Positions 7,701 to 14,136 of a stretch of 41,512 nucleotides of DNA are shown one piece after another. Both the position numbers and the translations under genes were made by a program. Below the pieces are notes generated by a model. That model did not search any database and was not told the origin of the DNA. It saw only the letters and a list, made by a program, of their open reading frames with translations. Origin of the DNA: CAZPUI01 sp964415525 (lineage in GTDB: Bacteria; Acidobacteriota; Holophagae; Holophagales; Holophagaceae); NCBI GenBank assembly GCA_964415525.1, contig CAYQAS010000028.1, forward strand, positions 1 through 41,512, written 5' to 3'. Position 1 is the first letter of the stretch. Each line of letters starts with the position of its first letter.

Positions 7701-9060
7701 AGCCGAAGGCCCCACTGACGCTCGTCAGGGCGCAGAGACGGTTGCGCAGGAGGCTCCAGGTGCGGCCGCGGGCCGCGAGGCGGGCGTTGTCGTGGGTCTC
7801 ACTGTAGTGCACCAGGGGCCCCATTCGCCGGGCCTGCCGGAGGGCGTGATCCAAGTAGCTGGAGACGCTGGTGGGATCAAAGTTCTGGAAGAGCTCGGAA
7901 TAGGCCCACTGCATGCCGCCCTCGGTGAGCAGGGCCTCCGTGGCCTCCCAGGCGCCCCCCAGGCCTTCCAGCAGGAAGGTTGTATCGGGAAATTCCTGGC
8001 GGACGCGCGCGATGAGGTACTGCCAAGCAGCGATGGGCACCATGTAGCCGGCGTCGCAGCGAAAGCCGTCCACCCCGCGTCGACACCACGTCACGAGACT
8101 CTCTGCAACGGATTCCCACAGGTCCGTTCGGTTCTGGTCGAGTTCCACCAGGTCCTCCCAGGTGGTGCCCCAGGCGCCGGGGCTGTGGAAGGTGCCGTCG
8201 GCGTTGCGGTGGAACCACTCGGGATGCTCCGCCATGAGGCGGCTTCCCCAGCCGGTGTGGTTCACGACGATGTCGAGGAAGACGAGCCCACCCCGCAGGT
8301 GCACGGCGGTGGCGAGTTCCCGGAACTGATCCTCCGCGGTGGTGCGCTGGTCGAATTCCACGAGGGCGGGGTCGATGCCCGCCATGTCCATTTGGGCGTA
8401 GGGACTGCCGAAGCGGCCCATGCGGGCGAAGGTGGTGGGGGTCGGGCCGATGGGGAGCAGGTGGAGGATGCGGCAGCCGAGGGTCTCCACGATGTGAGGC
8501 ACCGCGGCGGTGAGATCCCGAAGGCGGCCCGAGGGCGGGATCACGGTGTAGCCCTGGGCGTCGAGGGTTCGCAGTTGCGCCTCCAGGCTGGGCAGGGCGG
8601 TGCTGCGCTGATTCCGGGCGGGGCCGAAGAGTCTCGGGAAGGCGCAATAGAGGGTGTTGCCCGTGCGCAGGTGGTCCGGCAGAACCGAGATGCCCAGGTC
8701 CGAGCCGTCGGGCCAGTGTTGGCATCCTTCAGGGTCAACGACGTAGGCCTTGGCACGGAAGGAGCCAACCTCCGTCAGGGGCAGATCCAGGTGCCAGCCT
8801 TTTTCATCCGCCTGGAGCGGGATGTCCCGCCAGGAGGCCCCCGCGAAGCTCCGGGCCTCGCTCTCCGCCAGACCCGCGAGGGCGAGGGTCTCTTCCCGGC
8901 TTCGGGCGCCCCGGGTCAGGTTGGTGCGCAGGAAGGCCTGGGAGCCGGATGCGGAGCAGCCATTCAGGCGGAACTGGATGCGGTCCCCGATGTGGCGGAC
9001 GATCCGTTCGCCGGGGGGCGGTTCCATGGTGAGCGGGGGATGGGTGGCCATGTCATGCAT
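4786..9060 (-). CDS. bifunctional GH13-GH133 glycogen debranching enzyme
   Basis: The 1424-residue protein joins two carbohydrate-active domains. The N-terminal half is a GH13 barrel (about residues 140-640) with DIVVNHTG (Asp263, His268), GFRCDAG (nucleophile Asp336), LLEGLGG (acid/base Glu365) and SETHDNAR (His423-Asp424). The C-terminal part is an amylo-alpha-1,6-glucosidase of the GDE_C/GH133 type. Its signatures are GYPWFLDWGRDT, LPNMLSGESTANRETSDAPLW, HFTWMDTNH and AYHNGTAWGWPLG. Eukaryotic glycogen debranching enzyme has the same order (4-alpha-glucanotransferase, then 1,6-glucosidase), so the likely role is to shift maltosyl/maltotriosyl units and then release the branch-point glucose. 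The start at 9060 (MHDMATHPP) has AGGA about 10 bases upstream; 9051 and 9027 are alternatives. It lies near glgB and the phosphorylase. Activity of each domain is inferred. Confidence 0.88.
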   Translation of the reverse strand: MHDMATHPPLTMEPPPGERIVRHIGDRIQFRLNGCSASGSQAFLRTNLTRGARSREETLALAGLAESEARSFAGASWRDIPLQADEKGWHLDLPLTEVGSFRAKAYVVDPEGCQHWPDGSDLGISVLPDHLRTGNTLYCAFPRLFGPARNQRSTALPSLEAQLRTLDAQGYTVIPPSGRLRDLTAAVPHIVETLGCRILHLLPIGPTPTTFARMGRFGSPYAQMDMAGIDPALVEFDQRTTAEDQFRELATAVHLRGGLVFLDIVVNHTGWGSRLMAEHPEWFHRNADGTFHSPGAWGTTWEDLVELDQNRTDLWESVAESLVTWCRRGVDGFRCDAGYMVPIAAWQYLIARVRQEFPDTTFLLEGLGGAWEATEALLTEGGMQWAYSELFQNFDPTSVSSYLDHALRQARRMGPLVHYSETHDNARLAARGRTWSLLRNRLCALTSVSGAFGFTCGVEWLADEKVAVHGATGLAWDAQENLVEDLARLNQLLRDHPCFFDGALVERLSTDASPVLALRRTSAEGLDRCLVLVNLDPDHGHGIELEGADWRGLGSPTSDLLGQPLPERHPAPDGGLTLLLGPGESFCLSEQTAPIGLAGEAYRTARAQAAWAYRHLAQVLPVEHIGPADWRELAVRVDRDPGAFLAALPRLRLDRVQHYLMAALDEALDCEGYAPVVDWAAPDAHRITVVPPDHWLLVRDEDPFALTYQHAGKRRLHLRSVPWAGGHFAAIFPVHLDPGPEGSADASLQVVRYRGEGRITRGTLRLAPRSPKVDLDQPEGLVLLTNGRGAMARIHADLGRIRSKYDALLAVNLHPDVPCDRHVLAKRLRAWAIADGFLTALNGENLASLDPASPARWTFAVHAGDGRSVGVQLEAELLEGRNTLRLAFTRLEDPALTTLPSDRALRLTLRLDLEDRGYHMETLASDGAEAFFQAATAALPDGFRFAPAADRTIHAQLPGAAFHPDPEWSWNLPHTIEAERGMRDRGDAWSPGWFDLPLAAGQTAVLLLDAESERPATVTPHAIAREPRLTFETVLRRAASAFLARRGEGRTVIAGYPWFLDWGRDTLIACRGLLAAGWTSDVHAILRTYACFEDRGTLPNMLSGESTANRETSDAPLWLALAVEEAAAQDPSLLREPLEDGRTLLDVLTSIAIHHLAGTAVGVRVDPESGLVWSPPHFTWMDTNHPAGSPREGYPIELQALWIRLLATLEREKVPGDWADVRTRARTSLERFWRPGCPWPSDCLRAGGGIPASQAVPDGALRPNMLFLVSLGVVTGRPAQAIVEAAGRYLLIPGGLRSLAPLSVPEPIIVRDGAGRDLNDPWNPYWGRYEGDEDTRRKPAYHNGTAWGWPLGVYAEALAAAWDRAPAAVAAARAVLASCDRLLSEGCLGHLPEILDGDAPHQARGCDAQAWSATEVLRVWLKHS

Positions 9061-9136
9061 GATCGGATGGTCCTGTGTCTTCGGTAAGGCTGCGCTGTTG
9101 AGATGCCGATAGAGCCCCTTTGCGGATCGACTGCCT

Positions 9137-10705
9137 ATGACAGCACCATCCCATCGCATCTCTATCCCCGAGGATCCCCTCACCGCCGCGCTCCTGGCAG
9201 GGATTGACGCATCGCGCTGCCATTCGTTGTCGGCTCTCCGGGAAGCGCTGCAGGAGTGCTTTTCGGAGTCGTTCGATCGGATCTGGCTGACCCTCTGGGA
9301 GCGGGGTGTGCTGCGGGCGGAGCCCCAGGCTTGCCGCCCCGGGGAGATCCTTCGGGAGGCGGCGGCGCCCTTCCTCGGGTCCGTTCGTGAGAGCGCTCCG
9401 TCTGTTCTGGTGCTTCCGGCGCCATCGGATCACCTCCACACGGATCCCCTTCTTGTGAGCCGTGTCCTGCAGGCCCTGGTGGTCCGGTGTCTTGAAAGCA
9501 GCTCCTGGGAGAGCGGCGCCGTGGTGGCCTATGAGCGTCGTGGGGGGCGACCCGTCTTCACGATCCGCTCTCGAGCCCGAGAGGAAGGGGCTTCGCCGCA
9601 GGGTGCGATCCGGACCATGGACATTGGACACGCGAAGCTGGTGGCGGAGCAGGCGTTCGAGGGACGGGTCGAGGTGGATCCGGGCGAGGGGTCTCTGCAA
9701 TTGACACTTCTCCTGCCGGAGTCAGCCCTCGTCCACTGCGCATCCCAGGAGGATCTGCCCCCGGTGCCCGCTGCGGAGGAGACCGTTGCAGGAGCATCTG
9801 GACTGGTGCTGGTTGTGGATGACAGCCGGACGATTCGGCGCCATCTGGAGTCGGTCCTGTCCAAGGAACATCGCGTTCTGACGGCGGAGTCTGGTCCCGA
9901 GGCCATCCATGTGGCGGTGGATCAGCAGCCTGATCTCGTGCTTCTGGATGTCGTGATGCCGGGAATGGATGGGTATGCCGTGTGTGCGCGGCTCAAATCC
10001 GACCCCCGTACCGAGGAAATCCCCGTGCTTTTCCTCACCAGCCTGAAGGGGGAGGCGGAGGAGACCCTGGCCCTGGAAGCGGGCGCCATCGATTTCATCA
10101 CCAAACCCATCAGTCCGACGGCGGTGGCGGCTCGGGTACGCAACCACTTGGCGCTGAAGCGGAGTCAGGATCGGATCCGGGAGATTTCCCTGCTGGACGG
10201 TCTTACGGGGATCCCCAATCGCAGGCGCTTCGATGGGCACCTGCGGGAGGAGTGGTCCCGGGCCATGCGCAAGGGGACGACCCTTGCCTTGGTGATGGGG
10301 GACGTGGACTTCTTCAAACGCTATAACGATCACTACGGTCACGCCCAGGGGGACGCGTGCCTACGACAGGTGGCCCGCTGCTTCTCAGGAGCGGTGAGGC
10401 GGGCAGGAGACCTGGCGGCGCGCTTTGGAGGAGAGGAGTTTGCCTGTCTGCTCCCAGAGACCGATCTCGCGGGCGCCCTGGAGGTGGCAGAACGAATCCG
10501 TCTGCTCGCTTGTGCGATGGAGCTCCCCCACGCCCTTTCCGAGGCGGGGTCTATGGTCACACTGAGTTTGGGGGTGGCCTGCCTCGCCCCAGAGAAGGGC
10601 ATGGATCCCACGATTCTGGTGGAGGCCGCAGATCGAGGCCTCTATGCCGCGAAGGGCGCCGGACGGGATCGGGTGGAAGTCAGCCCAGGGGACACCGGAA
10701 CGTGA
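9137..10705 (+). CDS. response regulator with diguanylate cyclase (GGDEF) output
   Basis: The 522-residue cytoplasmic protein has three parts. Residues 1-215 match no recognised full domain, but 100-195 resemble a degenerate histidine-kinase ATPase fold: KLVAEQAFEGRVEVDPGEGSLQLTLLLP looks like the last ATPase strand-helix-strand without the N-box asparagine or GxG lid. A receiver domain follows (about 222-340) with Asp228/Asp229, phospho-acceptor Asp271 (LLDVVMPGMDG), Thr301 and Lys323 (TKP). The GGDEF domain (about 350-520) has an intact GGEEF active site at 431-435 and an RxxD inhibitory site at 422-425 (RAGD), so it should make cyclic di-GMP and be product-inhibited. The start has no clear Shine-Dalgarno sequence. 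It is divergent from the debranching gene (76-bp gap), and its last 26 bp overlap the 3' end of the opposing kinase gene. Confidence 0.93.
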   Translation: MTAPSHRISIPEDPLTAALLAGIDASRCHSLSALREALQECFSESFDRIWLTLWERGVLRAEPQACRPGEILREAAAPFLGSVRESAPSVLVLPAPSDHLHTDPLLVSRVLQALVVRCLESSSWESGAVVAYERRGGRPVFTIRSRAREEGASPQGAIRTMDIGHAKLVAEQAFEGRVEVDPGEGSLQLTLLLPESALVHCASQEDLPPVPAAEETVAGASGLVLVVDDSRTIRRHLESVLSKEHRVLTAESGPEAIHVAVDQQPDLVLLDVVMPGMDGYAVCARLKSDPRTEEIPVLFLTSLKGEAEETLALEAGAIDFITKPISPTAVAARVRNHLALKRSQDRIREISLLDGLTGIPNRRRFDGHLREEWSRAMRKGTTLALVMGDVDFFKRYNDHYGHAQGDACLRQVARCFSGAVRRAGDLAARFGGEEFACLLPETDLAGALEVAERIRLLACAMELPHALSEAGSMVTLSLGVACLAPEKGMDPTILVEAADRGLYAAKGAGRDRVEVSPGDTGT

Positions 10706-12005
10706 AAGTGGAGCCTTCGCCCACGGCAGAGGTGACCTTCACCTCGCCGCCCATGAGCAAGGCCAGGTGCTTCACGATGGCGAGTCCCAGGCCGGTGCCC
10801 GGCACGGCGCGGGCGCTGGGGGCGCGGTAGAAGCGCTCGAAGATGCGCTCAAGGTCTGCCGGGCCGATGCCAGAGCCGCGATCCTGCACTTCCCAGGCCA
10901 GCACGTCACCTTCGCGCTTCAGGCGCAGGTGCACCTGGGAGCCCTCGGGGCTGAACTTGATGGCATTGTTGACGAGGTTCTCCATGAGCTGGTGCAGCCT
11001 GTGGGCATCGGCATGGAGCACGAGGGTCTGGATGTCTTCGGCGGCCTCGAGCTGAAGGGTGACGCCGCGCTCGCGAGCCTGGGTGGAGCAGTCCTCGAGC
11101 AGTTCCCGGGCGAAGTCGCCGGCCTTGAGGGCGGCGGGGTCGAGGTGGAGAGCACCGGTTTCGATGCGGCTGAGTTCGCTGATGTCGTGGAGGAGCAGGG
11201 TCATGCGGTCCACACTGCGCAGGATGATGCGTAGGTTGACCTCGCCGTCGGGGCTCACCATGCCGCCGTCCATGAGGTTCTCCGTCGCGACACGGATGCT
11301 CGTGGTGGGCGTCTTCAGCTCATGGCTGGCGTTGCTGATGAACTTCTGTCGGGTGGTCTCGAGCGCTTCCTGGCGGGTGATGTCGTGGAGGGTGACCAGG
11401 AGGCCGTCCTCTTCATGTTCCATGGCGCCGACCTGGAGATCCCGGATGGCGACGGCTCGGGCCTGGAGACTTCGACCCTGGCGGCGGATCAGCCACTCCG
11501 GGGCCTCGCCCTCAAGGGCAAGTTCGAGGCTCCGTAGGCTATCGGGTTCCCGGAAGACCTCCGCCAGGCTGGTGCCCACGGCGACGTGGCTGCTGGAGCC
11601 CAGCAGTTGGCGGGCGGCGGGATTGAAAAGGCGCAGGCGACCGTTCCGTCGAAAAAGGAGAACGCCCGCCCGCAGATTGGCCAGCAGGTTCCAGCGCAGG
11701 TTGTCCTCCCGATCCAGTTGGGAGGTCAGTTCCCCGATGCGCTGCTCCATGCGGGCGTAGGCCCGGGGCAGTTCCAGCAGCCGGGATGCGGTGTCGCCTC
11801 GGAAAGGCAGTGCTGAAAAGGCCTCATCCAGGCGGCGGCGTTCTCGCCGGTGTTGGCGGTAGATCTGGATCATGCCCGTCAGGCAGGCCAGGGCGCCGAT
11901 GCCTCGGGTGCTCATCCGAGTGCCTCCAGCGGCCACGGCGAGGCCCACCAAGGCCAGAGCCAGGGGCTTCCAAGTGGGGCTGGTGTGGGCAGGGTCCATT
12001 TCCAT
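10680..12005 (-). CDS. PhoR-like membrane sensor histidine kinase
   Basis: The 441-residue kinase has a short N-terminal membrane region (about residues 12-48, two hydrophobic stretches), a charged linker and a PAS-like domain (about 105-210). Next come a HisKA domain with His228 in NASHELKTP and an HATPase domain with NLVNNAIKFSP, DRGSGIGPADLERIFERFYR and GTGLGLAIVKHLA. This order matches PhoR/PhoR-like kinases, which sense envelope or phosphate-uptake status and phosphorylate an OmpR-type regulator. No regulator gene is adjacent, so its partner is unknown. GGAAGG lies 3 bases before the ATG at 12005 and 9 bases before the in-frame ATG at 11999, so 11999 is an equally good start. Its 3' end overlaps the convergent diguanylate cyclase gene by 26 bp. 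It is divergent from mraZ with a 251-bp gap. Confidence 0.92.
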   Translation of the reverse strand: MEMDPAHTSPTWKPLALALVGLAVAAGGTRMSTRGIGALACLTGMIQIYRQHRRERRRLDEAFSALPFRGDTASRLLELPRAYARMEQRIGELTSQLDREDNLRWNLLANLRAGVLLFRRNGRLRLFNPAARQLLGSSSHVAVGTSLAEVFREPDSLRSLELALEGEAPEWLIRRQGRSLQARAVAIRDLQVGAMEHEEDGLLVTLHDITRQEALETTRQKFISNASHELKTPTTSIRVATENLMDGGMVSPDGEVNLRIILRSVDRMTLLLHDISELSRIETGALHLDPAALKAGDFARELLEDCSTQARERGVTLQLEAAEDIQTLVLHADAHRLHQLMENLVNNAIKFSPEGSQVHLRLKREGDVLAWEVQDRGSGIGPADLERIFERFYRAPSARAVPGTGLGLAIVKHLALLMGGEVKVTSAVGEGSTFTFRCPLG

Positions 12006-12152
12006 CGGCCTTCCATTGTGCCCCTCCGCTGTCGGGAGGCGTGGAACCCCTCTGTAACTTCCGCAAAGGCCTGGGGAAAAAAGACGCAAGGTCAAACAAC
12101 AATTCGTTTTTCTTTTGTCTGTCGCAGGGCGGGTGGAATTCCTAGACTTCGG

Positions 12153-12202
12153 AAGTGGAAATCTGAGGACAAAAGTGGGCGTGAGTGGATCAAAGTGGTC
12201 TA
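12153..12202 (+). promoter_or_regulatory. MraZ operator: five 10-bp tandem repeats upstream of mraZ
   Basis: Five consecutive 10-bp units run AAGTGGAAAT, CTGAGGACAA, AAGTGGGCGT, GAGTGGATCA, AAGTGGTCTA. The core GTGG recurs at 12155, 12175, 12185 and 12195, with GAGG at 12165, exactly one helical turn apart. MraZ proteins are known to bind 10-bp-spaced direct repeats (TGGGN in E. coli, AAAGTG-type in Mycoplasma) upstream of their own operon. The array ends 54 bp before the mraZ ATG, as expected for autoregulation of the dcw cluster. A -10-like TAGACT (12143-12148) lies just before the first unit, but no well-spaced -35 was found. Confidence 0.8.
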
Positions 12203-12256
12203 ACTCGATGAAGCTGGCGGAACTCGGGTTTGGCAAACGGAACGAAAGGTCAATGC

Positions 12257-12724
12257 ATGCTGCGATTGCGCGGCAATAGCCCAGCGACGGTGGACGACAA
12301 GGGGCGTCTTAAGCTCCCTGCGTCCTTCAAATCGTCTCTGGAGACCTACGCCCGGGATGCCATGGAAGGGCGGCTGTCCTTCTACCTGACCTCGTTCGAC
12401 GGCAAGCACGCCCGCCTCTACCCGATGCCTGTCTGGGAAGAGATCGAGGCGAACTTGATGAAAGTCCCCTCCACGGATCCGGCCCGGCGCCGCTTTCTGG
12501 AAGTCACCAGCTATTTCGGCAGCGAGGTGGAACTGGATGCCCAGGGCCGCTTCGTGATCCCGCAGATCCTGCGGGAATCCGCCCAGCTCGCCGGTGGCGA
12601 GGTGGCCATCCTCGGCCAGCTCAACCACCTGCTCCTTTGGAACCGTATGAACTTCGAACGCAAGATAGCCGTGGAGCCCCTCACCGATGAGGATCTCTCG
12701 GCGCTTGCGGGCATGGGGATCTGA
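12257..12724 (+). CDS. mraZ: transcriptional regulator MraZ
   Basis: The 155-residue product carries the two SpoVT/AbrB-like half-sites of MraZ: DDKGRLKLP near residue 12 and DAQGRFVIP near residue 95. MraZ forms a ring-shaped oligomer that binds repeats upstream of its own gene and controls the division and cell wall cluster. The ATG at 12257 was chosen because AAAGG (12244-12248) lies eight bases upstream and MLRLRGNSPATVD is a typical family start; the frame is open from 12230, but that extension has no support. rsmH starts 2 bp after the stop codon, the conserved mraZ-rsmH pairing. A five-unit repeat operator precedes the gene. Confidence 0.96.
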   Translation: MLRLRGNSPATVDDKGRLKLPASFKSSLETYARDAMEGRLSFYLTSFDGKHARLYPMPVWEEIEANLMKVPSTDPARRRFLEVTSYFGSEVELDAQGRFVIPQILRESAQLAGGEVAILGQLNHLLLWNRMNFERKIAVEPLTDEDLSALAGMGI

Positions 12725-12726
12725 CC

Positions 12727-13713
12727 ATGACGACGCCTGTGGTCCATGTTCCCGTGCTGCTTCAGGAGGTCCTCGAGCACCTCCCTGTCCCGGTCGGGGG
12801 CCGCATCCTCGACTTGACCCTGGGACTGGGTGGACACGCTGAGGCCATCCTGGCCCGCTCCGACGCCGAGGCCCGCTACCTCGGCGTGGACCGGGATCCC
12901 TTCGCCCGGCAGGCGGCCCGCACCCGCCTGCACCATGACGCACGGCTGGCCATCCTGGACAGCACGTACGAGGAGGTCTGGGAGCATCCCGCTTTCCAGG
13001 CCTGGGCGCACCTACAGGCCCCCGAGGGCATCGACGTCATCCTGATGGATCTGGGCATCTCGACCCTGCACCTGAAGGATTCCACTCGGGGCTTCAGCTT
13101 CCAGTCCGAAGGTCCCCTGGACATGCGCATGGATCCCGAACATGGTCCCACCGCCCTCCAGTGGATCGCCGAGCAGGACGACGAGACCCTCGCCGACACC
13201 ATCTATCAATGGGGCGAGGAGCGGGCCAGCCGTCCCATCGCCCGAGCCATCCTCAAGGCCTTCCATGAAGGGCGGCTCCACACGACAAAGGATCTGGCCC
13301 AGGCCGTCTACACGGTCCTGCCCCGGGAGATCGCCAAGCGCAAGAAACAGAGCGATCCCGCCACCCGCACCTTCCAGGCCATCCGCATCGCCGTGAATGG
13401 CGAGCTGGTGGGTCTCGCCACCGCCATCGAGCAGGCGGTCATGGGGTTGAAGCTCGGGGTCGGTCGCATCGGCATCATCAGCTTCCACAGCCTCGAAGAC
13501 CGCATCGTCAAGCAGACCCTGCGGCGCCTGGCGGGTCAGTACGACGGCCCCGGCCGCGTGGCTCCCGAACCGCTGCCCCGCTTCGTGAAGCTCATTCAGG
13601 CCGGAGGCATGGCGCCCTCCGAGGCCGAAATTGCCGCCAATCCCCCCTCCCGTTCGGCCCGCCTTCGGGTGGCCGAGCGCACCTCCGTCCTTCCCCTTCG
13701 AGGTCAGCCATGA
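12727..13713 (+). CDS. rsmH: 16S rRNA (cytosine(1402)-N(4))-methyltransferase RsmH
   Basis: RsmH (MraW) adds a methyl group from S-adenosylmethionine to N4 of cytosine 1402 in 16S rRNA, tuning decoding at the ribosomal P site. The 328-residue product has the SAM-binding motif DLTLGLGGHAEAIL near residue 29, the GVDRDPFA acidic-loop region, IDVILMDLGIS and the family signature ISFHSLEDRIVKQ near residue 254. The length is normal (about 310-330). It sits directly between mraZ and the ftsL-like gene, and its stop codon overlaps the next start (ATGA at 13710), pointing to translational coupling. Confidence 0.97.
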   Translation: MTTPVVHVPVLLQEVLEHLPVPVGGRILDLTLGLGGHAEAILARSDAEARYLGVDRDPFARQAARTRLHHDARLAILDSTYEEVWEHPAFQAWAHLQAPEGIDVILMDLGISTLHLKDSTRGFSFQSEGPLDMRMDPEHGPTALQWIAEQDDETLADTIYQWGEERASRPIARAILKAFHEGRLHTTKDLAQAVYTVLPREIAKRKKQSDPATRTFQAIRIAVNGELVGLATAIEQAVMGLKLGVGRIGIISFHSLEDRIVKQTLRRLAGQYDGPGRVAPEPLPRFVKLIQAGGMAPSEAEIAANPPSRSARLRVAERTSVLPLRGQP

Positions 13714-14096
13714 TGAACCTGCGCACCCCCTCGTATCAGCGCTCTGCCGATCGTCAGGCCGAGGGTGAAGGCTTCCTTCGCATCCTGATCCTGGCCTTCG
13801 CCCTGGCATTGCCTCTGGCAACCATGGCTTGGCTGAAGATCCAGGAGACCCGGGTCAGCTACGAGATGAGCAAGCTGAAGGCCCAACTGCAGGAGCAGGA
13901 AGAGGTGACCCGCGTCCTCCAGCTCGAGCGCAGCCGCCTGCGCCGGGATGAGGAGATCCAGAGGTTTGCCACCGAGAAGGGCCTTGTGCCCCGCAAGCAG
14001 GCCCACCTGATCCACCGTGCGTTCACCCAGCGCGACCAGCAGCTGGCCAAGAATTTCGGCCCCATCGCCTCTGACGCCCTGCTGCCGATCCGGTAG
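13710..14096 (+). CDS. ftsL: FtsL-like cell division protein
   Basis: The 128-residue protein has a short cytoplasmic N-terminus, one transmembrane segment (about residues 22-43, FLRILILAFALALPLATMAW) and a periplasmic coiled-coil stretch rich in Leu, Glu and Gln (about 50-85). This is the layout of FtsL, the bitopic divisome protein that forms a complex with FtsB and FtsQ and activates FtsW-FtsI. FtsL sequence is poorly conserved, so the name rests on topology and on its position between rsmH and ftsI, where ftsL normally lies. Its ATG overlaps the rsmH stop codon by 4 bp. An unusually long basic/glutamine tail follows the coiled coil. Confidence 0.8.
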   Translation: MMNLRTPSYQRSADRQAEGEGFLRILILAFALALPLATMAWLKIQETRVSYEMSKLKAQLQEQEEVTRVLQLERSRLRRDEEIQRFATEKGLVPRKQAHLIHRAFTQRDQQLAKNFGPIASDALLPIR

Positions 14097-14136
14097 GGGC
14101 ACGCCGGTAGACTGAAGGGGAGGGAGTGGACCTGCG

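Noticed and set aside
7354..9087. 577-codon plus-strand frame opposite the debranching enzyme
   Set aside because: Shadow frame: no recognisable motif, Gly/Val/Glu-rich, and fully covered by the GH13 domain on the other strand.
12115..12148. TTGTCT and TAGACT considered as the mraZ promoter
   Set aside because: The spacing is 22 bp, too long for a sigma70 promoter; only the operator array is reported.
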